From: an uncultured Lachnospiraceae bacterium
GTDB lineage: Bacteria; Bacillota; Clostridia; Lachnospirales; Lachnospiraceae
DNA: 47,484 nt
Direction: 5' to 3'
Assembly: GCA_900315945.1 (NCBI GenBank)
Contig: ONAZ01000021.1
Location: forward strand, 1 to 47,484
In this document: in pieces, positions 7,765 to 17,241 of the stretch
Layout of the letters: each line of letters begins with the position of its first letter
Numbering within the stretch: position 1 is the stretch's first letter
Translations under genes and position numbers: made by a program
The notes under the pieces: generated by a model
What the model saw: the letters and a program-made list of their open reading frames with translations, nothing else
Database searches by the model: none
Told to the model about the DNA's origin: nothing

Positions 7765-9849
7765 TTACTTGATTAAAAGTTCAACTATTATATCTAATAT
7801 TCGAAGCAATCCATCCTCTGTCTTAGGTGGTTTTACTTTAACTGTTTTCTGAGTTGCATCATCGTTATTTGGCATTGATGTATTATTGTCAAATAATGTG
7901 GCAGATACAAGAAAAACTTTAACACTGAAATTATCTACTTCCATATCATCCACATCATCAGGAAATTCCTCTTTTGTAAAATCAACCTTTACATCTGACC
8001 AATCCTGCCACCTTCCATCTGTATAGATGAAACTTTCCCCAGGATTTACAACTGATTTTCCATAGAATTTAATTCCTTCTCTAATGGCACTATCGTAGTC
8101 ATTCATAGCATTTACAGACATCTCATATACATTATTGCCTTCTTTATCTGTATTAGTTTCAGTTGCAACTACAGCCAGTCGTTGTCCGTAAGTAATATAG
8201 ATAGGCTCATCTAAATCCACACGATGATATCCCTTGTATTCAAAGTCTTCACTTAGCTCCTTTACAAGTGTACCATCAGTAGGATCTGTACTATCCTTAT
8301 CTAACAGATATATCTGGAACTTAACATGTGCATTCTCATTTGCAGTCTTAGTAGAAACTGACTGAATCTCCGCATCAAGACCATCCTCAAATGTAAATAT
8401 ATTAGCAGTTCTTATCTCCTCAGTTCTGCTAACATCGTATTTATAATCAGATGTTAAGTAGTCATATTGCATTGCATAGAATCCATCATCCCTGCCAAGA
8501 CTATTAGATAGAACTATAGATTCTGCATCTAATAAAGACATATCATAGTAGGAAATATAGAAATACCCGGTATGCTTTCCATTTTCATCTTCTAGCCCCC
8601 AGGCTCCATTGCCAATTGGTCTTCCATTATCATTAGTTACATAATCAGTTTCAGAACCCCAACTATTCTTAGCAATCCATGCTCCATCCCCAGGTGGCTT
8701 ATGATTTGCGAGGAAATTATCTCTAGAATAATTGTCATCCCATCCAACTATAGCAACAACATGATTACTTCTCTTGTCTTCATCATAAGTATAGTGTGCC
8801 CACGTATTTGTATTCAAATAATTATCAGCAGAAATCTCCCCAGGTCTTGATGTATCAGCTTCAAAATGAGCAAGAACTCCATGACCATTAAGAAGCTCCT
8901 TCTTCAGCGCAATTGTTCCTTCTTCATTTATTCCAGTCCAATGTTTATTATCATCACGATTAGCAAGTTGAGGAAGCACATTACCATCCTTTAATGAAAA
9001 GCCACTAGTTCTAAACCGATTAAGATATCCATCTTCTCCAATTTCATCAATTGTCCAATCATCCTTGTCAGAGTATTCATCGCTATTTTCATACTCCTTA
9101 TATTCCTTATCTGTTATACCTTCAAGAAGAATTTGAGCTGTAATAGTGTCTACAGTTACACTAGGATCAATCCATCCTTTATCCCTTGCTGTCTCTACAA
9201 GTAAATTAAGTTTCCCCTCACTACGAAGCTTCTCAATAAAACCCTCAACAGTCAGTCCTCCCATTTCCTTCTCTAAGCTCTGTCGTTCCGATTCAATACA
9301 CTCATCACGATTATTAAGATAGTACTCATACTTGGTAAAACCTTGTCTTCCTTTATAAGGAAAATAGTATTCATAAATAGGCCCTACACCAGATGCAAGT
9401 AATGTAGAAAAGAATCGATTATCAGCCCCTGTATTATATAAGTTGGTATAATCCTCCTCTTCTCCAATTACTGATATACCTTCTCCAATTTGTTTATCAT
9501 CCTCATTTGCTGTAATTGTCTTAAACGAAAACCATGTCAAATGCTTCTCAGAAAGATCTAACCCGGCTCCTTCCTTTCCACGATTTCCTTCTCCAACAGT
9601 ATCATCATATGTCAATCCAAGTAATGATAGTATACTAGTTTCCATTGCCGATGCTGCAGCAAATGCCCAGCATGTCCCCCATGGATTTTGCATTTTTACA
9701 GGTGTAACAATTCCAAGACTTCTCTGATCAAATTGTGCTGGCAGATTTTCCTCTGCAGATACAGTAATATCACCTACAGGCGCAACCACAGATAAAACTA
9801 ATACAATTGATAACGTCGCTGATAAAATAATTCTAGTAATCTTCTTCAT
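7765..9849 (-). CDS. Secreted papain-like (C1A) cysteine protease
   Basis: Signal peptide of about 32 residues, then mature sequence beginning near AEENLPAQFDQR. The catalytic triad of family C1A is complete: Cys60 in GTCWAF, His363 in NHVVAIVGWDD and Asn395 in KNSWG. An insert of about 200 residues lies between Cys and His. After Asn a beta-rich domain of about 220 residues follows, of the lectin-like type seen in bacterial C1A proteases, ending in a short hydrophobic helix. There is no obvious cell-wall anchor. The start MKKITRI is chosen because the G-rich SD (GGGGGG) lies just before it and inside the longer frame. It lies 23 nt from the permease gene and 27 nt from the decarboxylase gene. 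Confidence 0.88.
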   Translation of the reverse strand: MKKITRIILSATLSIVLVLSVVAPVGDITVSAEENLPAQFDQRSLGIVTPVKMQNPWGTCWAFAAASAMETSILSLLGLTYDDTVGEGNRGKEGAGLDLSEKHLTWFSFKTITANEDDKQIGEGISVIGEEEDYTNLYNTGADNRFFSTLLASGVGPIYEYYFPYKGRQGFTKYEYYLNNRDECIESERQSLEKEMGGLTVEGFIEKLRSEGKLNLLVETARDKGWIDPSVTVDTITAQILLEGITDKEYKEYENSDEYSDKDDWTIDEIGEDGYLNRFRTSGFSLKDGNVLPQLANRDDNKHWTGINEEGTIALKKELLNGHGVLAHFEADTSRPGEISADNYLNTNTWAHYTYDEDKRSNHVVAIVGWDDNYSRDNFLANHKPPGDGAWIAKNSWGSETDYVTNDNGRPIGNGAWGLEDENGKHTGYFYISYYDMSLLDAESIVLSNSLGRDDGFYAMQYDYLTSDYKYDVSRTEEIRTANIFTFEDGLDAEIQSVSTKTANENAHVKFQIYLLDKDSTDPTDGTLVKELSEDFEYKGYHRVDLDEPIYITYGQRLAVVATETNTDKEGNNVYEMSVNAMNDYDSAIREGIKFYGKSVVNPGESFIYTDGRWQDWSDVKVDFTKEEFPDDVDDMEVDNFSVKVFLVSATLFDNNTSMPNNDDATQKTVKVKPPKTEDGLLRILDIIVELLIK

Positions 9850-9872
9850 TAAATCCCCCCGCAAAAGCCATT

Positions 9873-11141
9873 TTATAATACCAATATCAAAAACTGGGAC
9901 ACTAAAACCACCGCCACAAGCGCTATGGGATAAGTAGCGGCATAAGCTGACGCAACATCGTCGCTTTTCGTTACATTAATCAATGTTCCAAGGGCAGGTG
10001 TTGATGTCATACCACCAGTTATTGATCCCAGGTTATTAAATAATGGAATCTTAAGAATATATTTCGCAAATATAAAGCCTACAATCATTGGAACAAGTGT
10101 CATGAAGATTCCATATACAAAATAAACTGATTTGAAATTCGCAACAAAATTAACTCCACCTGGTATTCCTGCTCCAATTAGAAACATCATAAGTCCAAGT
10201 TCTCTAAATACCTCTAGCACTTTCTTATTAACTTCTAAAGACACTCTTCCAATATGTCCAAAATGACCTAACACCAAAGACGTAAGTAGAGCCCCTCCTG
10301 TGGTGGTAAGATTAAAACAAGTACCTGAGAAACCTTTAGATGTAAGTGGAATTCTAATAGCTCCTATGAAAACTCCTATAATGATAGAAATACCAAAAAC
10401 AAACAAGCCGTAATTATCAATCTTGATTAAATCTTTTCTAACATCACGCTTATTATTACTCTCTATCGCGGCTACTTTATTCCTCTCTTCGTCCATATTA
10501 GCACGAAGAAGTTTTGGCACAAGTTGAACAAAAAGCACTACACCAACAACGCCAAATATATAAGCAATTCCATGTCCTGCCGTCACAGCATTTTCAATAA
10601 CTTCCTGCCTTGCACCACCATCTGCTGCAAATGTTGCTACCGCCGTAGCCTTCGATGCTGAAAAAGCAGGTGTGGATGTAAGGGCTCCAGACATTATTCC
10701 CACAAGCATTGCAATAAAATAATCATGATCCGGTTCACTAGAGGAACCAATGAAATAGCATGCAGCACAAGTCAAACCACCAAGTATAATGATTATTAAA
10801 CCAAGTAAAATATATGATTTGAAATACTTCTTAAGATTAACAAAGAAATTAGGCCCTGCAATAAGTCCAACAGATGTCACGAAAAATACTAGTCCCAAAT
10901 TCTCCATGGTCTTAAACGCACTATCATAGTCGCCTGCTTCAAATACCTTGATAGAAACTATACTATCCTTAAAGACTGCACCAACAATAAGGGCAACAAT
11001 AAAGACTCCTGCAGTACCAAGACACACACCTTTAATAGTTATTCTACCAAGTAAATATCCAAGAGCAATAACTATTGCAATAATAAATAAAAAGAAGACT
11101 ATCCCATCAATTTTCACTAGTCCGTTGAATAACTCAATCAT
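9873..11141 (-). CDS. YidE/YbjL/AspT-family membrane transporter
   Basis: Polytopic membrane protein of about 11 helices built from two similar halves, each with a family motif (GALTSTPAFSASKA near residue 150 and GGMTSTPALGTL near residue 375). This duplication is the hallmark of the aspartate:alanine antiporter / YidE-YbjL family. The substrate cannot be inferred; this version lacks the soluble TrkA-C insert found in longer relatives. Its ATGA overlaps the nadE stop by 4 nt, so the two are co-translated. Confidence 0.8.
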   Translation of the reverse strand: MIELFNGLVKIDGIVFFLFIIAIVIALGYLLGRITIKGVCLGTAGVFIVALIVGAVFKDSIVSIKVFEAGDYDSAFKTMENLGLVFFVTSVGLIAGPNFFVNLKKYFKSYILLGLIIIILGGLTCAACYFIGSSSEPDHDYFIAMLVGIMSGALTSTPAFSASKATAVATFAADGGARQEVIENAVTAGHGIAYIFGVVGVVLFVQLVPKLLRANMDEERNKVAAIESNNKRDVRKDLIKIDNYGLFVFGISIIIGVFIGAIRIPLTSKGFSGTCFNLTTTGGALLTSLVLGHFGHIGRVSLEVNKKVLEVFRELGLMMFLIGAGIPGGVNFVANFKSVYFVYGIFMTLVPMIVGFIFAKYILKIPLFNNLGSITGGMTSTPALGTLINVTKSDDVASAYAATYPIALVAVVLVSQFLILVL

Positions 11142-11887
11142 TTATTTCCCCTTTTGTATGTTGGAATCACTTCTAATTTGTGCAGATTGATTTTATGAAG
11201 ATAATCGAATCTCTCCTTAAGCTTCTCATCATCACATACACCATTAATAATATAATCATCAAGGGATGCGTATGTAAAGCCTAACTTATCTTCATCAGAC
11301 ATTCCTGACAAGCCGTCGGATGGCTCCTTATGAACAAGTTCCTTAGGAACCTTAAGTGCATCACCAATCTGAAGCATCTCAGTTACAGTGTAGTTAGCAC
11401 ATGGTGAGAAATCCCCAGCTGCATCACCGTATTTCGTAGAGTAGCCAACATAATCCTCTGAGGCGTTACACGTATTGGCAACTCTTCCACCATTAGGAAG
11501 GGACTGGGCAATTGCATATAATGTGGACATCCTAAGACGAGGGGCTAAGTTAATCTTCGTATCCTTGGTAATCTCAATATCACTTGCGCTTTCCTGTAAC
11601 GTGTCAAGGAAAGCATTATAGCTAGACTCTATATTAACTGTATAAGTCTTAATGCCAAGGTGATTAGCGATGGTAATTGAATCATTAATGTCAGCCTGCT
11701 TACCATTAGGCATCATAACACCAACTACTCTATCCTTACCAAGAGCTCTAACAAGAAGTGTGGCCACAATTGACGAATCCTTGCCACCTGATAAGCCAAT
11801 TACAGCACTTGCCTTAGGGCCATTGTTATCAAACCACTCTCTTATCCAATTTACAATTCCGTCGATTTCTTTATTTGCGTCGAACAT
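11138..11887 (-). CDS. nadE: NH3-dependent NAD+ synthetase
   Basis: Last step of NAD synthesis: amidation of deamido-NAD using ammonia and ATP. The N-type PP-loop SGGKDSS is at residues 33-39 of the chosen start, and there is no glutaminase domain, so free ammonia is the nitrogen donor. Length (249 residues) suits the short form. The start MFDANKE is preferred because AAGGAG lies 6 nt before it; the longer frame begins upstream of the likely transcription start. First gene of a five-gene run; overlaps the permease by 4 nt. Confidence 0.92.
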   Translation of the reverse strand: MFDANKEIDGIVNWIREWFDNNGPKASAVIGLSGGKDSSIVATLLVRALGKDRVVGVMMPNGKQADINDSITIANHLGIKTYTVNIESSYNAFLDTLQESASDIEITKDTKINLAPRLRMSTLYAIAQSLPNGGRVANTCNASEDYVGYSTKYGDAAGDFSPCANYTVTEMLQIGDALKVPKELVHKEPSDGLSGMSDEDKLGFTYASLDDYIINGVCDDEKLKERFDYLHKINLHKLEVIPTYKRGNK

Positions 11888-11929
11888 ATTATTCTCCTTC
11901 ATAGTGATTAGTTCATTACATTTGAAATT

Positions 11930-11958
11930 AGTATAGCACATATTAGTAAATCATTTAA
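11930..11958 (-). promoter_or_regulatory. nadE promoter
   Basis: Minus-strand TATACT (11935-11930), 17-bp spacer and a weak -35 TTAAAT (11958-11953). The start would fall near 11923, giving a leader of about 36 nt that ends at the SD of the MFDANKE start. It lies just after the terminator of the upstream operon. Confidence 0.45.
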
Positions 11959-11966
11959 CATAATCT

Positions 11967-12000
11967 AAAAAAAGATGCCCACCATATTAGGTAAGCATCT
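11967..12000 (-). terminator. Terminator after the ABC/membrane operon
   Basis: Minus-strand AGATGCTTACC and GGTGGGCATCT pair over 11 bp (two G-U) around a 6-nt loop, followed by seven T. It lies 30 nt after the stop of the small membrane protein gene at 12031. Confidence 0.85.
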
Positions 12001-12030
12001 TACAATTAAAAATTTACAACTTATTATCTT

Positions 12031-12429
12031 CTAGTATTCCTCATCCTCATCGGACTTACTAGGTGTACTGGAATTGCCACCTTTCTTAGGATCTACATAA
12101 TCATCCTTCTTCTTAAGCATTGTAAAATACAATATTAGATATATAGCTACAATTCCTAATAATACTGGTACATGAATGTAGACAGGAATTCTTCCATCTT
12201 CATCTAAAGGAAGGAATTGTGCTATACCAGTTCTATGAAGAATCTCAATAATCTCATATACTGCAGCCAGTAACAACACCACTCCACCAATTGGGGAGAA
12301 TTTCGCTAATGACTCTTCTGTATATTTCTCGAAATTCCTATCGCTACCGCCATTCTTCTTAGTAAACAATATGAATGCTTCATATATGAAAACTAACGCT
12401 ATAACAATGTTAAAAATATAATTGCCCAT
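12031..12429 (-). CDS. Small membrane protein of unknown function
   Basis: 132 residues with three predicted membrane helices (about 3-23, 46-64 and 86-107) and a charged cytoplasmic-type tail rich in Lys, Ser, Asp and Glu ending DEDEEY. No family is recognised. It starts 9 nt after the ABC permease stop with an AGGAGG-like SD (CTAGGAGG), and a terminator follows. It is probably an accessory subunit of the ABC system, but that rests on position alone. Confidence 0.7.
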   Translation of the reverse strand: MGNYIFNIVIALVFIYEAFILFTKKNGGSDRNFEKYTEESLAKFSPIGGVVLLLAAVYEIIEILHRTGIAQFLPLDEDGRIPVYIHVPVLLGIVAIYLILYFTMLKKKDDYVDPKKGGNSSTPSKSDEDEEY

Positions 12430-12438
12430 CTTAACCTC

Positions 12439-14100
12439 CTAGAATCTTAATGTTCTTATTCTTCTATCACCTTTTACGAAGACACGCTTTCTCAAAGGCA
12501 CCATAATTATACCAAATATTACAGCTAAAGCCAACATAGGAATTAGTCCCAGGTAAGGATTAGCATCAAAAGAAAAGAATAATCCAAGTCCACACACAAT
12601 AGGCACACCAAATGCACTTAATATATAAAACGCGAGCATTGCTCCACTATTCTTATTAGCTATGCTTTTCTCATTATCCCAATTAACACTTGCTCTCTTG
12701 TAGCCGTCTAGCATATCCATACATATTGCCATTTCTGTAAATGTGAATGATAAAAGTGCCGGGCAAAGTGCGAAATAAAATGGCACACCCATAATTAAAT
12801 AAATAATAACAGTACCAAGTAGCACATATCCTGTAGTCTGAATATGATGAAGTCTCTCTGCTACTGTAAGCTTCGCCTTAATCTGTATCTTATAATCTAC
12901 AGGAATCTGCTTCATTATTGGAAATGATTTGCCTTCCCTTGAAAGTGACGAATAAGCAATAGACTGATAGGTCATAGGAATCAGAATCATTATGAACATA
13001 ATTAAGGAAGTAGACATAATTACAAACCTAATACTAAGGGTAGTTGGATCTTGTGCTCCCTCAGATGGAGTGAACATATTAGTAACAGAAGATATTGTTC
13101 CATACATTAATACAATTGCAAGTATTGGCCATAAGAATCCTATCACAAAGTTGTTAAGTGAATAAGCAGGATTCCTTCTAAGCATATTGAATTCTTTCTT
13201 AACAAGAGACTTGTATGTCCCATTATTCGTACATGCCTTATTCAATTCTTCGTCATTTAATATCTTGCCACTTACAGAAGTACTCTGCATATTAAGAGCA
13301 CCTTCCAGATATAGGAACTTGGCAACAATTAAGAACAATAAAACTGAAGCAGCAAGTAAAGCAATTGATATTAGTAAATCAATTATACTTCCTGATGTTA
13401 CAAATGCTGACATAAAGCCAGACACAGGATCAACATATTGTAATGTAGTTCCGAATCCTGCCAGAATCGTAATCAAGGAATTCACTTCTACATGCGTGTT
13501 ATTAGAATTAGCGAAAAAGAAATATAGGCATAACAGAATAAACAGCACGCCAATTCCTATGTACCTTAACACATCAACATTTCTAAATATTCTAACAACA
13601 CTCATTAGAAGAATTACAACACTTGCCGTTATAAATGTGGCGAATACAGGAACAAAAATGAATTCTAATATTATACTTACCCAGCTAATAATACCAGCGG
13701 AAGTTGCAACTGCAAATCCAATACTAATTGGAATGATTGCAACAAATCCAATCCCAAATGCTAGTCCTAAAAAAGACAAAAGTCTAAGTAGAACAATCTG
13801 GGTAGATGACAGTGGCAGCGTAATAAGAAGTTCAATATCAGAAGACATATACATACTGTTAATTAGGTTAAAAAAACCAAATGCAAAAATAGCTATGCCT
13901 GCAACTAATCCAGATACACTTAGAATAATAGGTACTCCACCCATCATTTCTATGGAATCAGCGAATTTGTATCCAACATATCCAAAGATAAATGATAACA
14001 GCACTCCAGCAATAATGAACATAAATGTCTTAGAGGAATCCCCCTTGCCAGTGGTGTTGTTTTTATTAAGCATTTTGTATAAATTAAGAATCTTCTTCAT
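12439..14100 (-). CDS. ABC transporter permease
   Basis: About 550 residues with roughly 12 hydrophobic segments in two groups, separated by a cytoplasmic stretch around residues 270-305. It resembles large ABC-2 type exporter permeases with an N-terminal MKKILNLYKML. The start is placed at MKKIL, giving a 17-nt overlap with the ATPase gene; a start four codons upstream is also possible. With the ATPase it should form one export system. The substrate is unknown, with no peptide or resistance gene alongside to indicate one. Confidence 0.75.
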   Translation of the reverse strand: MKKILNLYKMLNKNNTTGKGDSSKTFMFIIAGVLLSFIFGYVGYKFADSIEMMGGVPIILSVSGLVAGIAIFAFGFFNLINSMYMSSDIELLITLPLSSTQIVLLRLLSFLGLAFGIGFVAIIPISIGFAVATSAGIISWVSIILEFIFVPVFATFITASVVILLMSVVRIFRNVDVLRYIGIGVLFILLCLYFFFANSNNTHVEVNSLITILAGFGTTLQYVDPVSGFMSAFVTSGSIIDLLISIALLAASVLLFLIVAKFLYLEGALNMQSTSVSGKILNDEELNKACTNNGTYKSLVKKEFNMLRRNPAYSLNNFVIGFLWPILAIVLMYGTISSVTNMFTPSEGAQDPTTLSIRFVIMSTSLIMFIMILIPMTYQSIAYSSLSREGKSFPIMKQIPVDYKIQIKAKLTVAERLHHIQTTGYVLLGTVIIYLIMGVPFYFALCPALLSFTFTEMAICMDMLDGYKRASVNWDNEKSIANKNSGAMLAFYILSAFGVPIVCGLGLFFSFDANPYLGLIPMLALAVIFGIIMVPLRKRVFVKGDRRIRTLRF

Positions 14101-14818
14101 TATCAATACCATTCAATTTAAGGAATATCTCTTCAAGGTCATCACTTGCATATTTCTCCTTGAGAGCATCTACACTTCCTGTAAATTGCATCTGTCCTTT
14201 CTTAATAATTAGAACTTCATCACATAACTTCTCAGCAACTTCTAGCACATGAGTTGAGAAAAGCACTGAATTACCATTAGCCACATGCTCCTTCATCATC
14301 TGCTTTAATTCATAGGCAGACTGTGGGTCAAGACCTAGCATTGGTTCATCAAGAATCCAAATTGAAGGATTGTGAACTAATGCTCCAATTAACATAATCT
14401 TCTGTCTCATACCATGAGAATAAGATAGAATTGTGCTATCTAGTGCATCATATATGCCAAGTCTTTCGGCAAATGTCTTAATCCTATCTGCTCTTCCATC
14501 CCCTGGGTCGTCATATATGTCAGCCATAAGATTAACATATTCTATACCCTTAAGTCTTAGGAAATGGTCAGGGGAATCAGACACATATCCGAATTGCCTC
14601 TTTGCTTCAAGATGGTCTTTCCTTATATCAATTCCATTAAGCTTAATTGTTCCTTCTGTTGGCTTAAGTGCACCTGTAATCATCTTAAGTGATGTAGTCT
14701 TACCTGCGCCATTGTGGCCAATAAAGCCTGTTATATGACCATCCTTTGCTGTCCATGTTGTGTTATCCACCACAACCTTCTCACCAAACTTCTTGGTAAG
14801 ATTAGTTACTTCTACCAT
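14084..14818 (-). CDS. ABC transporter ATP-binding protein
   Basis: 244-residue nucleotide-binding subunit. Walker A GHNGAGKTT at residues 34-42, signature YSHGMRQKI (a variant of LSGGQ, common in ABC-2 type exporters), Walker B IWILDEPMLGLD and switch His in STHVLE. SD AAGGAGG precedes the start. It follows the malate/lactate dehydrogenase gene by only 18 nt and overlaps the permease gene, so all may share a transcript. Confidence 0.92.
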   Translation of the reverse strand: MVEVTNLTKKFGEKVVVDNTTWTAKDGHITGFIGHNGAGKTTSLKMITGALKPTEGTIKLNGIDIRKDHLEAKRQFGYVSDSPDHFLRLKGIEYVNLMADIYDDPGDGRADRIKTFAERLGIYDALDSTILSYSHGMRQKIMLIGALVHNPSIWILDEPMLGLDPQSAYELKQMMKEHVANGNSVLFSTHVLEVAEKLCDEVLIIKKGQMQFTGSVDALKEKYASDDLEEIFLKLNGIDNEEDS

Positions 14819-14836
14819 TTTTTCCTCCTTATTACC

Positions 14837-15949
14837 TTATTCAAATGGGAAACTATATTGAGTGAGTCCTAACTCATCCCTTAGTTGAATAAACTCTTTC
14901 TGAATGGACTCTCCAACAGGTACTCCCTTGTCTTTCCTATCCACCCAGGCATCATGCTCTTTCTCGCCTGCTGTATATATTCTCTCTTCACCTGGTGCCT
15001 TCTTGGAATTTCTTAATCCCCGAAGGATATCTCCTGAAGTCTTCTTGAAAGTATCAAGTCCCATGAAGAATTCTGGATTAATTACAAAGAAGAAATGTCC
15101 AAGATGATACATAGCTGGATTACCATCCTCGTCCTTACCATTTAAGTCCTTCATAAATGGTCCACCAGTTAATGCAGCAGATAATATCTCAACTATTGTT
15201 GTGAAACCATATCCCTTAAATCCTGCTGTATCTTCACCCATTCCACCAAGTGGAAGAAGTGCAGCGTGGCCTGCTCTCATGTCCTTTAGAATTTTGCCAG
15301 AATCTGTCATGGTCTCTCCTGTATCGGAGATCACACAATTAGGTGGGGTTGGTTTTCCCTGTCTCTCATAGAATTCAATTTTACCATTTTGAACAATTGA
15401 TGTGGCACAATCGAAGTTAAATGGGAAATCTTCATCTGTTGGCATTGTAAATGTCATAGGATTCGTTCCCATCATAGGCTCAATTCCAAATGTCGGTGCA
15501 ACAGAAGGTCTGGCGTTAGTTCCTGTAATACCAATAAGTCCTTCCTTCTCAGCCATAGTTGACCAGTAACCAGCTATACCATAGTGAGTAGAATTACAAA
15601 TTGCTCCTCCTGCCATTCCGTATTTCTTGGCTTTATCAATTAACATTTCCATCATCTTATGACTAGCTACCATTCCCATTCCGTTATGAGCATCCATAAC
15701 TACAGTGGTTGGTGTGTCCTTAAGAATCTCTATCTCAGTCTTCGGAAGCAAAGTTCCATTCTTAATTCTGTCCAGATAGATTGGCTTGAACCTGTTACAT
15801 CCATGGCTCTCAATGCCTCTTCTATCACTTTCTAGAAGTACGTCGGCGCATATAACTGCATCCTCTCTGGGTACTCCATATTCAACAAATACGTCAACCA
15901 TAAAATCATTGACTAATTGCCAATCAAGATAAGGTCTTGTCTCTTCCAT
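14837..15949 (-). CDS. Malate/L-lactate dehydrogenase family oxidoreductase
   Basis: NAD(P)-dependent 2-hydroxyacid oxidoreductase of the Ldh_2 / YlbC / AllD family, distinct from the Rossmann-type lactate dehydrogenases. Family features include an N-terminal helical region with SDRRGIESHGCNRF, the conserved NSTHYGIAGYW and the nucleotide-binding region around GTNPMTFTMPT. Length is 370 residues. The family covers malate, L-lactate, ureidoglycolate and sulfolactate dehydrogenases, so the substrate is unsettled. Directly upstream lie an iron alcohol dehydrogenase (71 nt) and a dicarboxylate symporter, which makes a C3/C4 acid substrate reasonable. Confidence 0.88.
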   Translation of the reverse strand: MEETRPYLDWQLVNDFMVDVFVEYGVPREDAVICADVLLESDRRGIESHGCNRFKPIYLDRIKNGTLLPKTEIEILKDTPTTVVMDAHNGMGMVASHKMMEMLIDKAKKYGMAGGAICNSTHYGIAGYWSTMAEKEGLIGITGTNARPSVAPTFGIEPMMGTNPMTFTMPTDEDFPFNFDCATSIVQNGKIEFYERQGKPTPPNCVISDTGETMTDSGKILKDMRAGHAALLPLGGMGEDTAGFKGYGFTTIVEILSAALTGGPFMKDLNGKDEDGNPAMYHLGHFFFVINPEFFMGLDTFKKTSGDILRGLRNSKKAPGEERIYTAGEKEHDAWVDRKDKGVPVGESIQKEFIQLRDELGLTQYSFPFE

Positions 15950-16020
15950 CCTTTTATACTTCCCCTCGATTTATTTTTTTCTAGTATAATAATCACTCGT
16001 ATTATGTGATTATATCAGAA

Positions 16021-17205
16021 TCAATCCAAAAATGCCATATTATAGATATCTAGTATCTCTTTATATCCTAGTTCTTTGTACCCTGATAGGATTCTGGTCT
16101 TGCCACGAGTACACCTGTCTGCCAAATATTCTAAATCTTCTTTCTTAACCCCTAAATCCTTAATATTAGTAGGCATTCCTATTGATTTATAGAATTCTTC
16201 CTGAGCATTTATTGCATTAATAATTGTTTCTTCTGGATGCTCATAATTAATATCAATATTCCACACCTCATTAGAATATTTTAACCAACGAGAAATGTTA
16301 GTCTTATATACGTACCTTGCCCAACTACACCATAATGCTGCAAGTCCTGCACCATGTGCAACATCTGGATAAAGACCTGATATCTCATGTTCTAACTGAT
16401 GTACTGTAAGTTGAAATTCTCTTCCACAATTTGTAAGTCCATTGTGTGCTAGAGAAGACGCCCACATCATATTGGCTCTGGCTTCATAATTAGTTGGCTC
16501 ATAATATGATTTCTTTCCTGCCGACAACGCATTTCTTATAACAGCAATTGCAATATCGTCTGTAAGATATGTATCCTCACCCGGCATAAAGAATCGCTCT
16601 ATTGTATGCATGGAAATATCCACAGTCCCACAGGCAGTCTGATACTGGCTTACAGAATATGTAAGTTCTGGATTCTCTATGGCGAAATTCATATGATTAC
16701 AAGGACAACTATAGCCGCGCTTATCCTTGGTCTCTGTGTTAGTTATTACGCAGGAATGGGACATTTCTGAGCCTGCTGCAGATAGGGTAAGAATACATCC
16801 TTTATTAAGTGTCTTTCTGGGAATAGCATTGCCAAGGGAGAAATCCCATACGTCAATGTCAGGATTTGCCACACCATTAGCAATGTCCTTAGCAGAATCC
16901 ATAACAGATCCACCGCCTACAGCAAGAATAAAATCAACATTCTCCTTCTGACACAACTCAATCCCTTCACGAACAAGACTAAGCTCTGGATTAGGCTTAA
17001 CACCGCCAAATTCAACATGCTTAATATCCTCGTCGTCAAGTACTTTAATAACTCTGTCAAGAAGACCACTTTTCTTTGCTGAAGAACCGCCGAAGTGAAT
17101 CATAACCTTTGTAGGATTATATCCCTTAATAATCTTGCCAACCTCTAACTCTTTGTCTTTTCCAAAATACACCTTCGTTGGTGCGCTATAGATAAAATCC
17201 TTCAT
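16021..17205 (-). CDS. Iron-containing alcohol dehydrogenase
   Basis: Group III (iron-dependent) alcohol dehydrogenase of the butanol dehydrogenase/YqhD type, reducing aldehydes with NAD(P)H. The nucleotide-binding GGGSVMDSAKDIA lies near residues 97-109. The metal ligands follow as Asp in CGTVDISMH and three His in MHTIERFF, VHQLEHEISG and DVAHGAGLAAL. At 394 residues it is full length. SD AAAGGAG is 6 nt before the start. It sits 36 nt after the symporter stop with no terminator seen between them. Confidence 0.93.
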   Translation of the reverse strand: MKDFIYSAPTKVYFGKDKELEVGKIIKGYNPTKVMIHFGGSSAKKSGLLDRVIKVLDDEDIKHVEFGGVKPNPELSLVREGIELCQKENVDFILAVGGGSVMDSAKDIANGVANPDIDVWDFSLGNAIPRKTLNKGCILTLSAAGSEMSHSCVITNTETKDKRGYSCPCNHMNFAIENPELTYSVSQYQTACGTVDISMHTIERFFMPGEDTYLTDDIAIAVIRNALSAGKKSYYEPTNYEARANMMWASSLAHNGLTNCGREFQLTVHQLEHEISGLYPDVAHGAGLAALWCSWARYVYKTNISRWLKYSNEVWNIDINYEHPEETIINAINAQEEFYKSIGMPTNIKDLGVKKEDLEYLADRCTRGKTRILSGYKELGYKEILDIYNMAFLD

Positions 17206-17241
17206 TGTTGCTCCTTTCTCAAGTTGAACTCTTATTTTCCT

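Noticed and set aside
13187-14212. 341-codon open frame on the plus strand
   Set aside because: It lies opposite the ABC permease and ATPase genes, has no SD, and its residue pattern mirrors the hydrophobic codons of the opposite strand.
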